Counted from the stretch's first letter, positions 1 through 6,917 are shown. The stretch is DNA of 10,142 nt from Pseudomonadota bacterium (GCA_009936895.1 JAACDS010000362.1:1-10142); one strand, 5' to 3'. Numbers and translations: made by a program. The notes: generated by a model from the letters alone, not told the origin.

Positions 1-105
1 AGCGTTGCTGCGCAGCGCCATGGTCAACAGCCAGTACAACGGCAGTATCAGATAGACACAGTAACCCAGCAACACCCACCGACTGATTCGGCTGCGGCGG
101 TTCAC
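1..105 (-). CDS. glpQ: Glycerol-type ABC importer, second permease (GlpQ-like), partial
   Basis: The first 35 codons of an inner-membrane permease are visible; the rest lies beyond the left edge. The start is GTG at 105-103, which overlaps the TGA stop of the upstream permease (GTGA), with a GAGG Shine-Dalgarno about 7 bases before it. The peptide has a short Arg-rich N-terminus (MNRRSRISRW) and then a first transmembrane helix at about residues 10-30 ending in LPLYWLLTMALRSN. That pattern is the start of MalG/UgpE-type permeases and especially recalls rhizobial GlpQ (LPIYWLLNMSLKTN, from memory). It should pair with the GlpP-like permease to form the transmembrane channel. Assignment to glycerol rests on the neighbours, because too little of the protein is present to judge alone. 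Confidence 0.8.
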   Translation of the reverse strand, partial: MNRRSRISRWVLLGYCVYLILPLYWLLTMALRSNA

Positions 106-974
106 GACTCGTCCTCGTTACGCATCACGCTCGTGTAGAACAACCAGCTGAAAAGCAAGATGAACAGAAAATAGATGACGGAAAATGCCGCCGCGGGACC
201 CAGATCAAACTGCCCTACCGCCATGGTTGCCAAGTATTGACTAAGGAATGTGGTGGTATTGCCAGGGCCGCCGCCGGTGAGCACGAAGGGCTCGGTATAA
301 ATCATAAAGCTGTCCATTAAGCGCAGCAGTACGGCAATCACCAGCACCCCCTTCAGCCGCGGCAGCTCGACAAATCGAAACACCTGCCACTTGCTGGCGC
401 CATCCAATTCCGCGGCTTGATAACAGGCAGCAGGAACTGACGTCAGACCAGCAAAAGCCAACAGAGCCACCAGCGAAGTCCAGTGCCAAATATCCATCGC
501 GAGTAGCGTCAGCCAGGCGTGCAAGGGTTCCGATGTATAATTAAAGGCAATACCCAGCTCGTTAAGGGCTACGCCTAACAATCCGATATCCGGGCGGGCG
601 TAAATTTGCCAAATGGTGCCCACCACATTCCAAGGAATCAGCAGCGGTGTTGCAAGTAGCACCAGCAACAACGACGCGCGTAATCCGTCAGTGGGCATAC
701 CCCGAGCAATAACGATACCTAGGGGGATTTCGACAAGCAGTACCGCGGCGCTGAAACCGATCTGTCGCAGAAAGGCATCCACAAACCGAGGGTCCGCCAA
801 GGTTTCGCGATACCACTCCAGTCCGACAAAGAACCGCGTGTTGAAATCCAGAATGTCCTGCACGGAATAGTTCACCACCGTCATCAGGGGTATCACGCCG
901 CTAAAAGCGACGATGAGAAGCACGGGCAACACACCGATCCACGCTCGATTGTCTTTGACCTTATTCTGCGCCAT
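102..974 (-). CDS. glpP: Glycerol-type ABC importer, first permease (GlpP-like)
   Basis: This is a 290-residue inner-membrane permease of the MalF/UgpA (binding-protein-dependent transport) family. About six hydrophobic segments are visible, near residues 11-33, 73-92, 100-122, 153-178, 208-225 and 262-282. The cytoplasmic EAA loop that docks on the ATPases is at about 187-207 (AAELDGASKW, ending in ELPRLK). Stretches such as LLIPWNVVGTIWQI, MIYTEPFVLTGGGPGN and MAVGQFDLGPAAAFS match my recollection of rhizobial GlpP closely, more than generic sugar permeases. The ATG start at 974 lies inside the end of the upstream ATPase gene (14-base overlap), with AGGA 5 bases before it. Its stop overlaps the GTG of the next permease. 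Glycerol as substrate is inferred from the family; a related polyol is possible. Confidence 0.87.
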   Translation of the reverse strand: MAQNKVKDNRAWIGVLPVLLIVAFSGVIPLMTVVNYSVQDILDFNTRFFVGLEWYRETLADPRFVDAFLRQIGFSAAVLLVEIPLGIVIARGMPTDGLRASLLLVLLATPLLIPWNVVGTIWQIYARPDIGLLGVALNELGIAFNYTSEPLHAWLTLLAMDIWHWTSLVALLAFAGLTSVPAACYQAAELDGASKWQVFRFVELPRLKGVLVIAVLLRLMDSFMIYTEPFVLTGGGPGNTTTFLSQYLATMAVGQFDLGPAAAFSVIYFLFILLFSWLFYTSVMRNEDES

Positions 975-2019
975 GCCGTCCTACTCGTATCCCATCGCGA
1001 AAACCCACCCAATGTCTCAAATCAATGCTGACCGAATCACCAACGGCCTGCGCTGCCGATGAGCGAACGAACACAGAGTGGGCCCCGCACTGCAATCCAT
1101 ACATGGAAATCACGTCGCCTTGCTGAGTACCCAATACGCGCCGACTCCTCACCACGCCAGTCAAATCAAACGTGCCCGCCGCGGTTAGCTTGGCGCTCTC
1201 TGGACGGAATCCCAGCCGTTCTGGATCTCCTTGGCGCCTCACGTTCTGCTGCAAGGTCTCCGGCAGTTCGGCAACGGGCAGGAAATTCATACCGGGACTG
1301 CCCAAAAAATGCCCCACAAACTCATGTGCCGGATTCCGGTAGACATCTTCTGGACTGCCGGTCTGCAGAATGTCGCCATCAGCCAATACGGCGACTCGCT
1401 CGGCAAACGTCAGAGCCTCTGTCTGGTCGTGGGTGACATAGACCATGGTCACACCCAAGTCTTTCTGCGCCTGCTTCAGGGTCTGCCGCAGACGCCACTT
1501 CACGCTGGGTTCCACCGCAGTCAACGGCTCGTCCAACAGCACCATCGAAACGTCCGCGCGGACTAAGGCACGACCAATGGCGACCAGCTGTTTTTCAAAC
1601 AGCGAAATTCCGTTCGCAGGACGATTCAGAATGCCCTCAATATTGAGCTCTTCCGCGACTGCCTTCACTCGAGCGTCGATATCTGCGCGACGCCTGTTGG
1701 AACCGCGGGTCGTCAGCGGAAAGGCTAAATTTTCACCAACGGTCATGGACTGGTACAACACCGGAAACTGAAACACCTGCGCCAAATGCCGCTCGCGCCC
1801 GGGCAAACCGGTCACATCGACATCATCGAAATAGATGCGACCTTGGGTGGGCTGCAAAATACCCGACAGCAAATTCAACAGCGTCGTTTTGCCTGCACCA
1901 GAAGCTCCCAGCAACGAAAATGCCTCGCCGTGGGAAATGTCCATTGCCAGAGGGGCCAATGTCGCGGCGTCGGCACCGGGGTACGTGAAGCCAACGTCTT
2001 CCAGCCGGATACGCGCCAT
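961..2019 (-). CDS. glpT: ABC importer ATPase with degenerate signature motif (GlpT-like)
   Basis: A 352-residue ATP-binding subunit with an N-terminal nucleotide-binding domain and a C-terminal TOBE-like (OB-fold) domain after about residue 240. Visible motifs are Walker A GASGAGKT (38-45), Q-loop Q84 in VFQFP, Walker B LLDEP with catalytic-type E164, and switch histidine H197 in VTHDQTEALTFA. The signature position reads ISLFE (138-142) instead of LSGGQ, so both glycines are lost. The D-loop reads TAVEP rather than the usual ALD form. From memory, rhizobial GlpT is likewise degenerate here, and VFQFPVLYQSMTV and GSPGMNFLP match it. The ATG at 2019 follows GGAGG by 6 bases and lies 1 base after the upstream ATPase stop. 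It should work as a heterodimer with that ATPase. Confidence 0.87.
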   Translation of the reverse strand: MARIRLEDVGFTYPGADAATLAPLAMDISHGEAFSLLGASGAGKTTLLNLLSGILQPTQGRIYFDDVDVTGLPGRERHLAQVFQFPVLYQSMTVGENLAFPLTTRGSNRRRADIDARVKAVAEELNIEGILNRPANGISLFEKQLVAIGRALVRADVSMVLLDEPLTAVEPSVKWRLRQTLKQAQKDLGVTMVYVTHDQTEALTFAERVAVLADGDILQTGSPEDVYRNPAHEFVGHFLGSPGMNFLPVAELPETLQQNVRRQGDPERLGFRPESAKLTAAGTFDLTGVVRSRRVLGTQQGDVISMYGLQCGAHSVFVRSSAAQAVGDSVSIDLRHWVGFRDGIRVGRHGAE

Positions 2020-2020
2020 A

Positions 2021-3070
2021 TCAGTCCTCCACCAGCGTTAAAATGTCGTCGTGACGCACGTACAGCGCCAGAACTTGGCCCACATCAACCGAGTGCATAC
2101 CAGGGCGTCGCACCACCCAATGCTCTGTGGCGCCGGGGTATTGAGGGTCAAATACTGTACCGTGCAAAAAGGTCTCGTCACCACTGCGCTCGACGCTGTC
2201 CACCCGCATATCGATGTTCAGCTCAGTATCTGCCGACGGCGGGGGCTCGGAACCCAAACGGATATGCTCGGGTCTTACGGCGCGACAGGTAGCGCCATCA
2301 TCCTGTTTGATCAATGGCAAACGGTTCACTCCGGGGTCGCTCATCAAATGCGCCGCCGCGAGGTTGGCCGGGTGCTGATAGACCTGTAACGGTGTGCCCG
2401 CCTGCAGCTTTCGATTCTGTTCCAACAGCAGAACCTGGTCGCCAAGTGCAAAGGCATCGCGCGGATCGCTGCTGGTATAGATCACTGTCGCCTGAGTCTT
2501 GGACAGGAGCGCCTTGAGCTCTACGATCAATGCCTCTCGCAATTTATAGTCGAGATTAACCAGCGGCTCGTCCAGCACCAGCACATCGGCTTGTTGGGCC
2601 AAGGCCCGGGCAATGGCCAATCGCTGCTGTTGCCCGCCAGACAACTCGTCAGGATTTCGATCCAGAAAGTCACCAATTCCCAGGGTTTGCGCCAGAGTGC
2701 GTGTCTTTTGCTCCTGCTCATCGCGGGCAAGACCTTGGGCAATCATGGGCGAGGCAATATTTTGTGCAACGGTCCAATTCGGATAATTGACGAACGCCTG
2801 AAACACCACCGCCACGCTGCGTCGCTGGGGCGGCAGGTGGGTCAGAGGCTGTGCGTTGTAGCTGACCTCACCGCATGCCTGAGTTGGCAAACCCGCTAGC
2901 AGCCGGCACAAATTGGTTTTTCCCGACAGGTTTCCACCCAGAACGACGGTCATCTCCCCGGGCGTAAAAGCATGATCAAAGGCTGCAGCCTCATTGCCGT
3001 CAAGGCAGACGCGTTCAACGCTCAGCACGGCGAATCCGGTACAGGCAATCAGAGTGAGTGACGGTAACAT
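2021..3070 (-). CDS. glpS: ABC importer ATPase lacking the switch histidine (GlpS-like)
   Basis: First gene of the importer operon, a cytoplasmic ATPase with a C-terminal TOBE-like domain. Counting from the ATG at 3070, it has Walker A GGNLSGKT (45-52), Q-loop Q91 in VVFQAFVNYP, signature LSGGQQQR (143-150), Walker B LVLDEP with E168, and D-loop NLD. Where importers have the switch histidine it reads YTSSDP, with serine at about 201. FVNYPNWTVAQNIASPM matches GlpS of the rhizobial glycerol importer as I remember it. The start is unresolved. ATG 3070 is the only in-frame ATG but has no clear Shine-Dalgarno. GTG 3028 aligns with the usual family N-terminus and has GGA 6 bases upstream. GTG 3121 would sit about 5 bases after the predicted transcription start. 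The 14 residues between 3070 and 3028 are hydrophobic and look non-conserved. Confidence 0.85.
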   Translation of the reverse strand: MLPSLTLIACTGFAVLSVERVCLDGNEAAAFDHAFTPGEMTVVLGGNLSGKTNLCRLLAGLPTQACGEVSYNAQPLTHLPPQRRSVAVVFQAFVNYPNWTVAQNIASPMIAQGLARDEQEQKTRTLAQTLGIGDFLDRNPDELSGGQQQRLAIARALAQQADVLVLDEPLVNLDYKLREALIVELKALLSKTQATVIYTSSDPRDAFALGDQVLLLEQNRKLQAGTPLQVYQHPANLAAAHLMSDPGVNRLPLIKQDDGATCRAVRPEHIRLGSEPPPSADTELNIDMRVDSVERSGDETFLHGTVFDPQYPGATEHWVVRRPGMHSVDVGQVLALYVRHDDILTLVED

Positions 3071-3132
3071 CCATGGCGTGATGCTAACCGATCCGGGCCA
3101 GACAAAAACCGTTGACTGCACGCCCTCGTGGC

Positions 3133-3161
3133 ATATTCTGCGTGAAAGCCTACGCCATCAA
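3133..3161 (-). promoter_or_regulatory. Probable sigma-70-like promoter of the glpSTPQ-like operon
   Basis: Read on the minus strand, a -35 box TTGATG (3161-3156) is followed after exactly 17 bases by a -10 box GAATAT (3138-3133). This puts the transcription start near 3126. That position argues against the longest possible GTG start (3121) of the downstream ATPase and leaves a leader of roughly 55-100 bases. Based on consensus matching only. Confidence 0.45.
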
Positions 3162-3177
3162 TCCTGACGGATTGTTG
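3156..3177. promoter_or_regulatory. Inverted repeat over the operon -35 box, possible operator
   Basis: CATCAATCC and GGATTGTTG flank a 4-base centre (TGAC). The six inner pairs (CAATCC/GGATTG, 3159-3164 and 3169-3174) are perfect, followed by one mismatch and two more pairs. The left arm contains the -35 box of the minus-strand promoter, where a repressor would block polymerase. It sits in the divergent spacer, so it could also affect the plus-strand GFA gene. No regulator gene is present in the window, and the binding protein is unknown. Confidence 0.35.
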
Positions 3178-3228
3178 AAGGACCTTAGGTTCACGTATCG
3201 AAGCAACCAATGATTAGGGGAGAGACCT

Positions 3229-3636
3229 ATGTCAGTGACCGGACAATGCCTTTGCGGCACCATCAGCTACAGTATCGACAACCCACCCGCCATGACCGGC
3301 GTTTGTCACTGCAAGAATTGCCAGCGCCAAGCCGGCAGCGCCTTTTCGACCCTGGCCGGCGTGCCGCTCAACGAACTGCATATTTCTGGCGAGCCCAAAC
3401 TCTACATCGACCCGGATACCGACAGCGGCAACACCGTGAAACGTTTTTTTTGCGGTGACTGCGGATCGCCCATTTATTCCGCGGTGCAAAGCTCACCAGA
3501 TATGGTGTACCTAAAAACCGGCACCCTAGACGACAACAGCACCTTCCAGCCGCAGTTTCATGTGTGGTGTGATACTAAGCAAAACTGGGTCGACATTCCC
3601 GAGGGTGTGCCGGCCATGCCACAAAATCCCGCCTAG
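3229..3636 (+). CDS. GFA/CENP-V family zinc-binding protein
   Basis: A 135-residue protein of the family named after glutathione-dependent formaldehyde-activating enzyme (Gfa), a small zinc-binding beta fold. All expected cysteines are present: CLCG with C7 and C9, CHCKNC with C26, C28 and C31, and CGDCGSP with C75 and C78. Together they would form one structural zinc site and one catalytic-type site. There is an extra C114. The ATG at 3229 follows AGGGGAGA with good spacing. The gene stands alone on the plus strand, divergent from the ABC operon and convergent with the aldehyde dehydrogenase. Family members are often annotated as formaldehyde-activating, but that activity is poorly supported for most of them, so I assign the family and not the reaction. 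A role in handling aldehydes or glutathione adducts is speculation. Confidence 0.88.
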   Translation: MSVTGQCLCGTISYSIDNPPAMTGVCHCKNCQRQAGSAFSTLAGVPLNELHISGEPKLYIDPDTDSGNTVKRFFCGDCGSPIYSAVQSSPDMVYLKTGTLDDNSTFQPQFHVWCDTKQNWVDIPEGVPAMPQNPA

Positions 3637-3641
3637 TCCGC

Positions 3642-3707
3642 GTAGCGAAAGGGGTTGCCAAGCACTGCCTGACAACTCCCTTTGACGCCTGATCGGCTCG
3701 CCGCTAC
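3642..3707. terminator. Possible shared hairpin terminator between convergent genes
   Basis: The short gap between the convergent GFA and aldehyde dehydrogenase genes can fold into nested stems. The outer stem is GTAGCG (3642-3647) with CGCTAC (3702-3707). The inner stem is AAAGGG plus GTTG (3648-3657, around an unpaired G) with CAAC, a bulged T and CCCTTT (3673-3683). The outer right arm overlaps the last bases of the dehydrogenase gene. No strong U-tract follows on either strand, so intrinsic termination is uncertain. Confidence 0.35.
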
Positions 3708-5149
3708 TTCATTTGGGATTTCAAGACACCCATCAGCTTTTCACCGTATGGCGGGCGTAGACCCAATTTTTCCGCAGGGTTAAACGTGGCCTGCTTAAAT
3801 ACCGCCTTGGCGTGACTGAAGGTGCGGAAGCCGTCTTCGCCATGATACGAACCCATGCCAGAAGGACCCACACCGCCGAAGGGCAGATTTTCTTGGGCGA
3901 TATGCATGATGACGTCATTGACCGTCACACCACCTGACGTCGTGTGATTTAACACCTGCTCGGTTTCCTGTTTGTCGCTGCCGAAGTAATACAGGCCCAA
4001 GGGGCGATCGTGAGCGTTCACGTAATCGACGGTTTCATCAATCGTATCGTAGGGTTTGATTGGCATCACCGGTCCGAAGATTTCTTCTTGCATTACCGCC
4101 GAGTCTTCCGGCGGATCAATCAACAACGTCGGCGGTATCTTGTGCGCCGACTGTTGACGAAAGTCTTCATTGGCTGGATTGATCTCAACCACTTCCACGC
4201 CCCGCTCTTTCGCTTCATCGACATAACCGCTGATGCGTTCAAAGTGTTTGGCATTAACCACCGACGTGTAGTCGGGATTGTCCAGCAGAGTCGGGAACAT
4301 TTTCGCCACCGCCCGTTTGGTGGAATCGACAAATTCGCCCATGCGCTCCCGAGGCACAAACACATAGTCAGGAGCCAGACAAATTTGTCCGGCATTGAGC
4401 ATCTTGCCTGCCATCAGCGCATCCGCCGTGGAATCCATTTCCGCCTTAGACGAAATAATCACCGGTGATTTGCCGCCCAGTTCCAAGGTCACCGGCACCA
4501 GATTTGCCGATGCCGCTCTCATCACATGTTTGGCCACAGAGGTTGCGCCCGTGAACAACAGATGATCAAAGGCCAAACCCGAGAAGTCGGAACCCGTTTG
4601 CGGCCCGCCGGTCACCACGGTAATTTCCTCTTCGTCAAAGGCTTCAGCAAAGGCGATGGCCATTGCGGCAGAGGTTGCGGGCGTATACTCGCTGGGTTTG
4701 ATCATGCACCGATTGCCAGCAGATAAAATGCCCGCCAGAGGTGTAAAGGTCAGATTGACCGGGAAGTTCCACGGACTGATCACACCAACAACGCCCAACG
4801 GCTGGTATTCCACCCAAGACTTGGCTCCCAACAACGCCAAAATACCGGGTGTGACTTTACGCTTGTCTTTCTTCACCCAGTGTTTGAGGTGTTGCTGGGC
4901 ATGTCGCAGTGGCCCAATAGAGGATGCGATGTCGGTAAACATCGATTGGTGTTCGCTGCGATGGCCAAAATCTTCGTTCATTGCCTCAACAAAGGTTTTT
5001 TGGTGTTTTTTTACTGCCTGTATCGCTCTCTCCAGGCGGTCAACACGCGTCGCGGCACTGACGACGCCCTCGGCAAGATAGGCCTTACGCTGGCGGTCTA
5101 AAACCCCCTGCATATCAGCTTGGGTGGTTTCTTCGTAGGTCTCGTTCAT
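3704..5149 (-). CDS. calB: Coniferyl-aldehyde-dehydrogenase-type ALDH (CalB-like)
   Basis: A 481-residue NAD(P)-dependent aldehyde dehydrogenase that oxidises an aldehyde to its carboxylic acid in the cytoplasm. Key sites are PWNFP (126-130, with the oxyanion-hole N128), KPSEYTP (151-157, cofactor binding), FTGATSVAK (199-207, NAD-site glycine turn), general base E223 in LELGGKSP, and nucleophile C257 in GQICLAPDYV. EEIFGP (355-360) and PFGGVGPSGMG (423-433) follow. APDYV just after the nucleophile and the overall length are typical of the coniferyl aldehyde dehydrogenase (CalB) subgroup. Members are common in marine bacteria and probably act on a wider range of aromatic or aliphatic aldehydes, so the symbol marks a subfamily, not a proven substrate. 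The ATG at 5149 follows AGAGGA by 7 bases. It lies 69 bases downstream of an acyl-CoA ligase on the same strand, possibly in one transcript. Confidence 0.87.
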   Translation of the reverse strand: MNETYEETTQADMQGVLDRQRKAYLAEGVVSAATRVDRLERAIQAVKKHQKTFVEAMNEDFGHRSEHQSMFTDIASSIGPLRHAQQHLKHWVKKDKRKVTPGILALLGAKSWVEYQPLGVVGVISPWNFPVNLTFTPLAGILSAGNRCMIKPSEYTPATSAAMAIAFAEAFDEEEITVVTGGPQTGSDFSGLAFDHLLFTGATSVAKHVMRAASANLVPVTLELGGKSPVIISSKAEMDSTADALMAGKMLNAGQICLAPDYVFVPRERMGEFVDSTKRAVAKMFPTLLDNPDYTSVVNAKHFERISGYVDEAKERGVEVVEINPANEDFRQQSAHKIPPTLLIDPPEDSAVMQEEIFGPVMPIKPYDTIDETVDYVNAHDRPLGLYYFGSDKQETEQVLNHTTSGGVTVNDVIMHIAQENLPFGGVGPSGMGSYHGEDGFRTFSHAKAVFKQATFNPAEKLGLRPPYGEKLMGVLKSQMK

Positions 5150-5218
5150 GTCTTGTTCCTCTGACGTTTTCCATGAATGGGTGTGCTGCGCAGCCTCGCT
5201 TGCGACCTGAATACGGTG

Positions 5219-6763
5219 CTAGCTAATCGCCGGTGCATTTTCATCAACATACTGCTCACGCAGGGTTCGCTTTAGTACCTTGCCCGTGGCATTGCGTGGC
5301 AGAGCATCACTAAATTCAACGCTTGCTGGCACCTTGAACTTGGCCAAATTAGTCAAGCAATGCGCAATAACGGCGTGTGCATCCAACGCCTGTCCGGGCT
5401 TCAGCACAAGAACCGCCTTACCCGCCTCACCCCAACGATCGTCGGGAACGCCAATAATGGCGGCTTCCGCCACTTGCTCCAGTTGGTACAGAACGTTTTC
5501 GACCTCGGCCGGATAGACGTTCTCACCGCCAGAGATATACATATCTTTCCAACGATCGACAATATAAATAAAACCTTCGTCGTCGAAACGTGCGGCGTCT
5601 CCGGTTTTCAGCCAGCCATCGGCAAATGAATCCGTCGTCGCTTCGGGTTTGTTCCAGTAACCGGGCGTGATGTTGGGGCCCCGAATCAGTAGCTCGCCAA
5701 CTTCACCCCAGGGCAGAGTTGCACCGTCGTCACCAATGATTTTAACCTCAGTATGCAAGAGCGGTTTGCCCGCCGAACCAATTTTACGCATCACGTCAGC
5801 GGCGTCCAAAAGCGTACCTCCGGGACTGGTTTCTGTCATGCCCCACCCTTGTATCAGGGGCACACCGCGGTCAATCCAACCCAGCAGTATGGCCTCTGCG
5901 CAGGGCGCCCCGCCCACGCCGGCGGTAACAATTCGACTAAGGTCTGTCGTGGGGAAATCAGCATGCTGCATCATGAACTGATACGGCGCGGGCACGCCGA
6001 AGAAATGCGTCACACCCAAGGCGGGATCGCCCAGCACCCCAAGTGCTCTGCCCGGATCAAAATCACGCATCAGTAAAATGCGCCCCCCGGCATGCAGTAT
6101 GGGATTGGCATAGCAATTCATGCCGCCGGTATGGAACAGTGGCAGCACCACCAACTGAACGGTGTCGGCGTTGATGTTCGACGGAATGCCGAGGTTCACG
6201 GCGTTATAAAAATTCATGCCAAAGGTAATCATGGCCCCCTTTGGGTTACCTGTCGTACCCGACGTGTACATGATCATCGCGACATCATCATGGGTACACG
6301 CTATCGGCTGATAGTTTCCTGTCACCGACTGGAGCGCCTGACGATAGCTAGAACCCGCGTTTTCGGCATCTACCTCCAGGTGATTGGGTAACTGGCAAAG
6401 GTCGATAAGCTGTTTTGCCGCCTCCGCGAACGAGGCATCGTAAATCAGCAGGCTGGGTGTCGAGTCGCCCAGTATGTACTGCAGCTCAGGCACGGTGAGA
6501 CGCCAGTTCAAGGGAATACAAATGGCGCCGACTTTTGCACAGGCAAATTCCACCTCGAAAACCTCAGGACAATTGGGGGTCAGCACAGCCACCCGGTCGC
6601 CCTTAACCAACCCGCTGGATTGCATCCATTCGCCCAATCGATTCGCTCGGTCATCTAACGTGCCATAGGTCACCTCTTCTTGAGTATCCAAATCAACAAT
6701 GGCGACTTTGTTTCCACGCACGCCCGCGTGATACGCGGTCCAGTCGTAATGCTTAACGCTCAT
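5219..6763 (-). CDS. AMP-forming acyl-CoA ligase (fatty or aromatic acid)
   Basis: A 514-residue ANL-superfamily ligase that adenylates a carboxylate with ATP and transfers it to CoA. Motifs counted from ATG 6763: phosphate-binding loop YTSGTTGNPKG (166-176), GWGMTE (306-311), TGD (387-389), hinge region DRWKDMYISGGENVYPAE (403-420), and the C-terminal catalytic lysine K495 in NATGKVLKR. The start is ATG 6763, since GGAGAGG lies 5 bases upstream. A longer reading from 6820 adds 19 unlikely residues and begins upstream of the predicted transcription start. Chain-length or aromatic specificity cannot be read from these motifs; FadD-, FadD3- or feruloyl-CoA-synthetase-like activities all fit. 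With the downstream aldehyde dehydrogenase it could form an aldehyde-to-acyl-CoA module. Confidence 0.88.
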   Translation of the reverse strand: MSVKHYDWTAYHAGVRGNKVAIVDLDTQEEVTYGTLDDRANRLGEWMQSSGLVKGDRVAVLTPNCPEVFEVEFACAKVGAICIPLNWRLTVPELQYILGDSTPSLLIYDASFAEAAKQLIDLCQLPNHLEVDAENAGSSYRQALQSVTGNYQPIACTHDDVAMIMYTSGTTGNPKGAMITFGMNFYNAVNLGIPSNINADTVQLVVLPLFHTGGMNCYANPILHAGGRILLMRDFDPGRALGVLGDPALGVTHFFGVPAPYQFMMQHADFPTTDLSRIVTAGVGGAPCAEAILLGWIDRGVPLIQGWGMTETSPGGTLLDAADVMRKIGSAGKPLLHTEVKIIGDDGATLPWGEVGELLIRGPNITPGYWNKPEATTDSFADGWLKTGDAARFDDEGFIYIVDRWKDMYISGGENVYPAEVENVLYQLEQVAEAAIIGVPDDRWGEAGKAVLVLKPGQALDAHAVIAHCLTNLAKFKVPASVEFSDALPRNATGKVLKRTLREQYVDENAPAIS

Positions 6764-6802
6764 CCGATCCTCTCCGATTATTCCTTTTTCCCTCGGCCAA
6801 GG

Positions 6803-6833
6803 ACTATACCCCAACCTCAAGAACCCAAGTCAA
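6803..6833 (-). promoter_or_regulatory. Probable promoter of the acyl-CoA ligase / ALDH pair
   Basis: On the minus strand a strong -10 hexamer TATAGT (6808-6803) is preceded by TTGACT (6833-6828). The 19-base spacer is longer than ideal. Transcription would start near 6796, giving a purine-rich leader of about 33 bases before the ligase Shine-Dalgarno and ATG 6763. Based on consensus matching only. Confidence 0.45.
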
Positions 6834-6849
6834 TTCACCGAGCGCGCAA

Positions 6850-6867
6850 AACGGTCGTTTGACCGTT
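6850..6867. promoter_or_regulatory. Perfect 7-bp-arm palindrome, probable repressor operator
   Basis: AACGGTC-GTTT-GACCGTT is a perfect inverted repeat with 7-base arms and a 4-base centre, in the spacer between the divergent ligase and amidohydrolase genes. It overlaps the candidate plus-strand -35 box (TTGACC) and lies about 17 bases upstream of the minus-strand -35 box. The size and symmetry suit a dimeric TetR-family repressor, a common regulator of acyl-CoA ligase genes. No regulator gene lies in the window, so the binding protein is inferred. Confidence 0.5.
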
Positions 6868-6887
6868 AACCGACACCCCATTAATGT
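6859..6887 (+). promoter_or_regulatory. Candidate promoter of the amidohydrolase gene
   Basis: TTGACC (6859-6864) and a weak -10 box TAATGT (6882-6887) are separated by 17 bases. The predicted transcript start near 6894 leaves a short leader before the ATG at 6918. The -10 box matches the consensus poorly. The -35 box lies inside the palindrome, which would make the promoter directly repressible. Confidence 0.3.
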
Positions 6888-6917
6888 CGATAAACACGTC
6901 GCCCCTTGAGACAACAG

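Noticed and set aside
1786..2292. Plus-strand open frame of 168 codons
   Set aside because: It lies antisense to the two ABC ATPase genes, whose motifs and tight spacing are clear. Its translation has no recognisable domain and looks like random read-through of GC-rich codons.
3229..3636. Calling the GFA protein a true glutathione-dependent formaldehyde-activating enzyme
   Set aside because: Only the family fold and cysteines are visible. There is no neighbouring S-hydroxymethylglutathione dehydrogenase or hydrolase to support the pathway.
4010..4468. Plus-strand open frame of 152 codons
   Set aside because: It is antisense to the aldehyde dehydrogenase, including its catalytic region. The Arg/His-rich composition is typical of shadow frames and no family is recognisable.
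4656..5081. Plus-strand open frame of 141 codons
   Set aside because: Antisense to the N-terminal half of the aldehyde dehydrogenase, with no Shine-Dalgarno or motif.
5185..5194. GCTGCGCAGC palindrome, also present at 7-16
   Set aside because: One copy lies inside the second permease gene where codons explain it. A 10-base GC-rich palindrome found twice in 10 kb, in unrelated settings, is not convincing as a site.
6764..6820. N-terminal extension of the acyl-CoA ligase
   Set aside because: The extra 19 residues would begin upstream of the predicted transcription start, while ATG 6763 has a strong GGAGAGG site.
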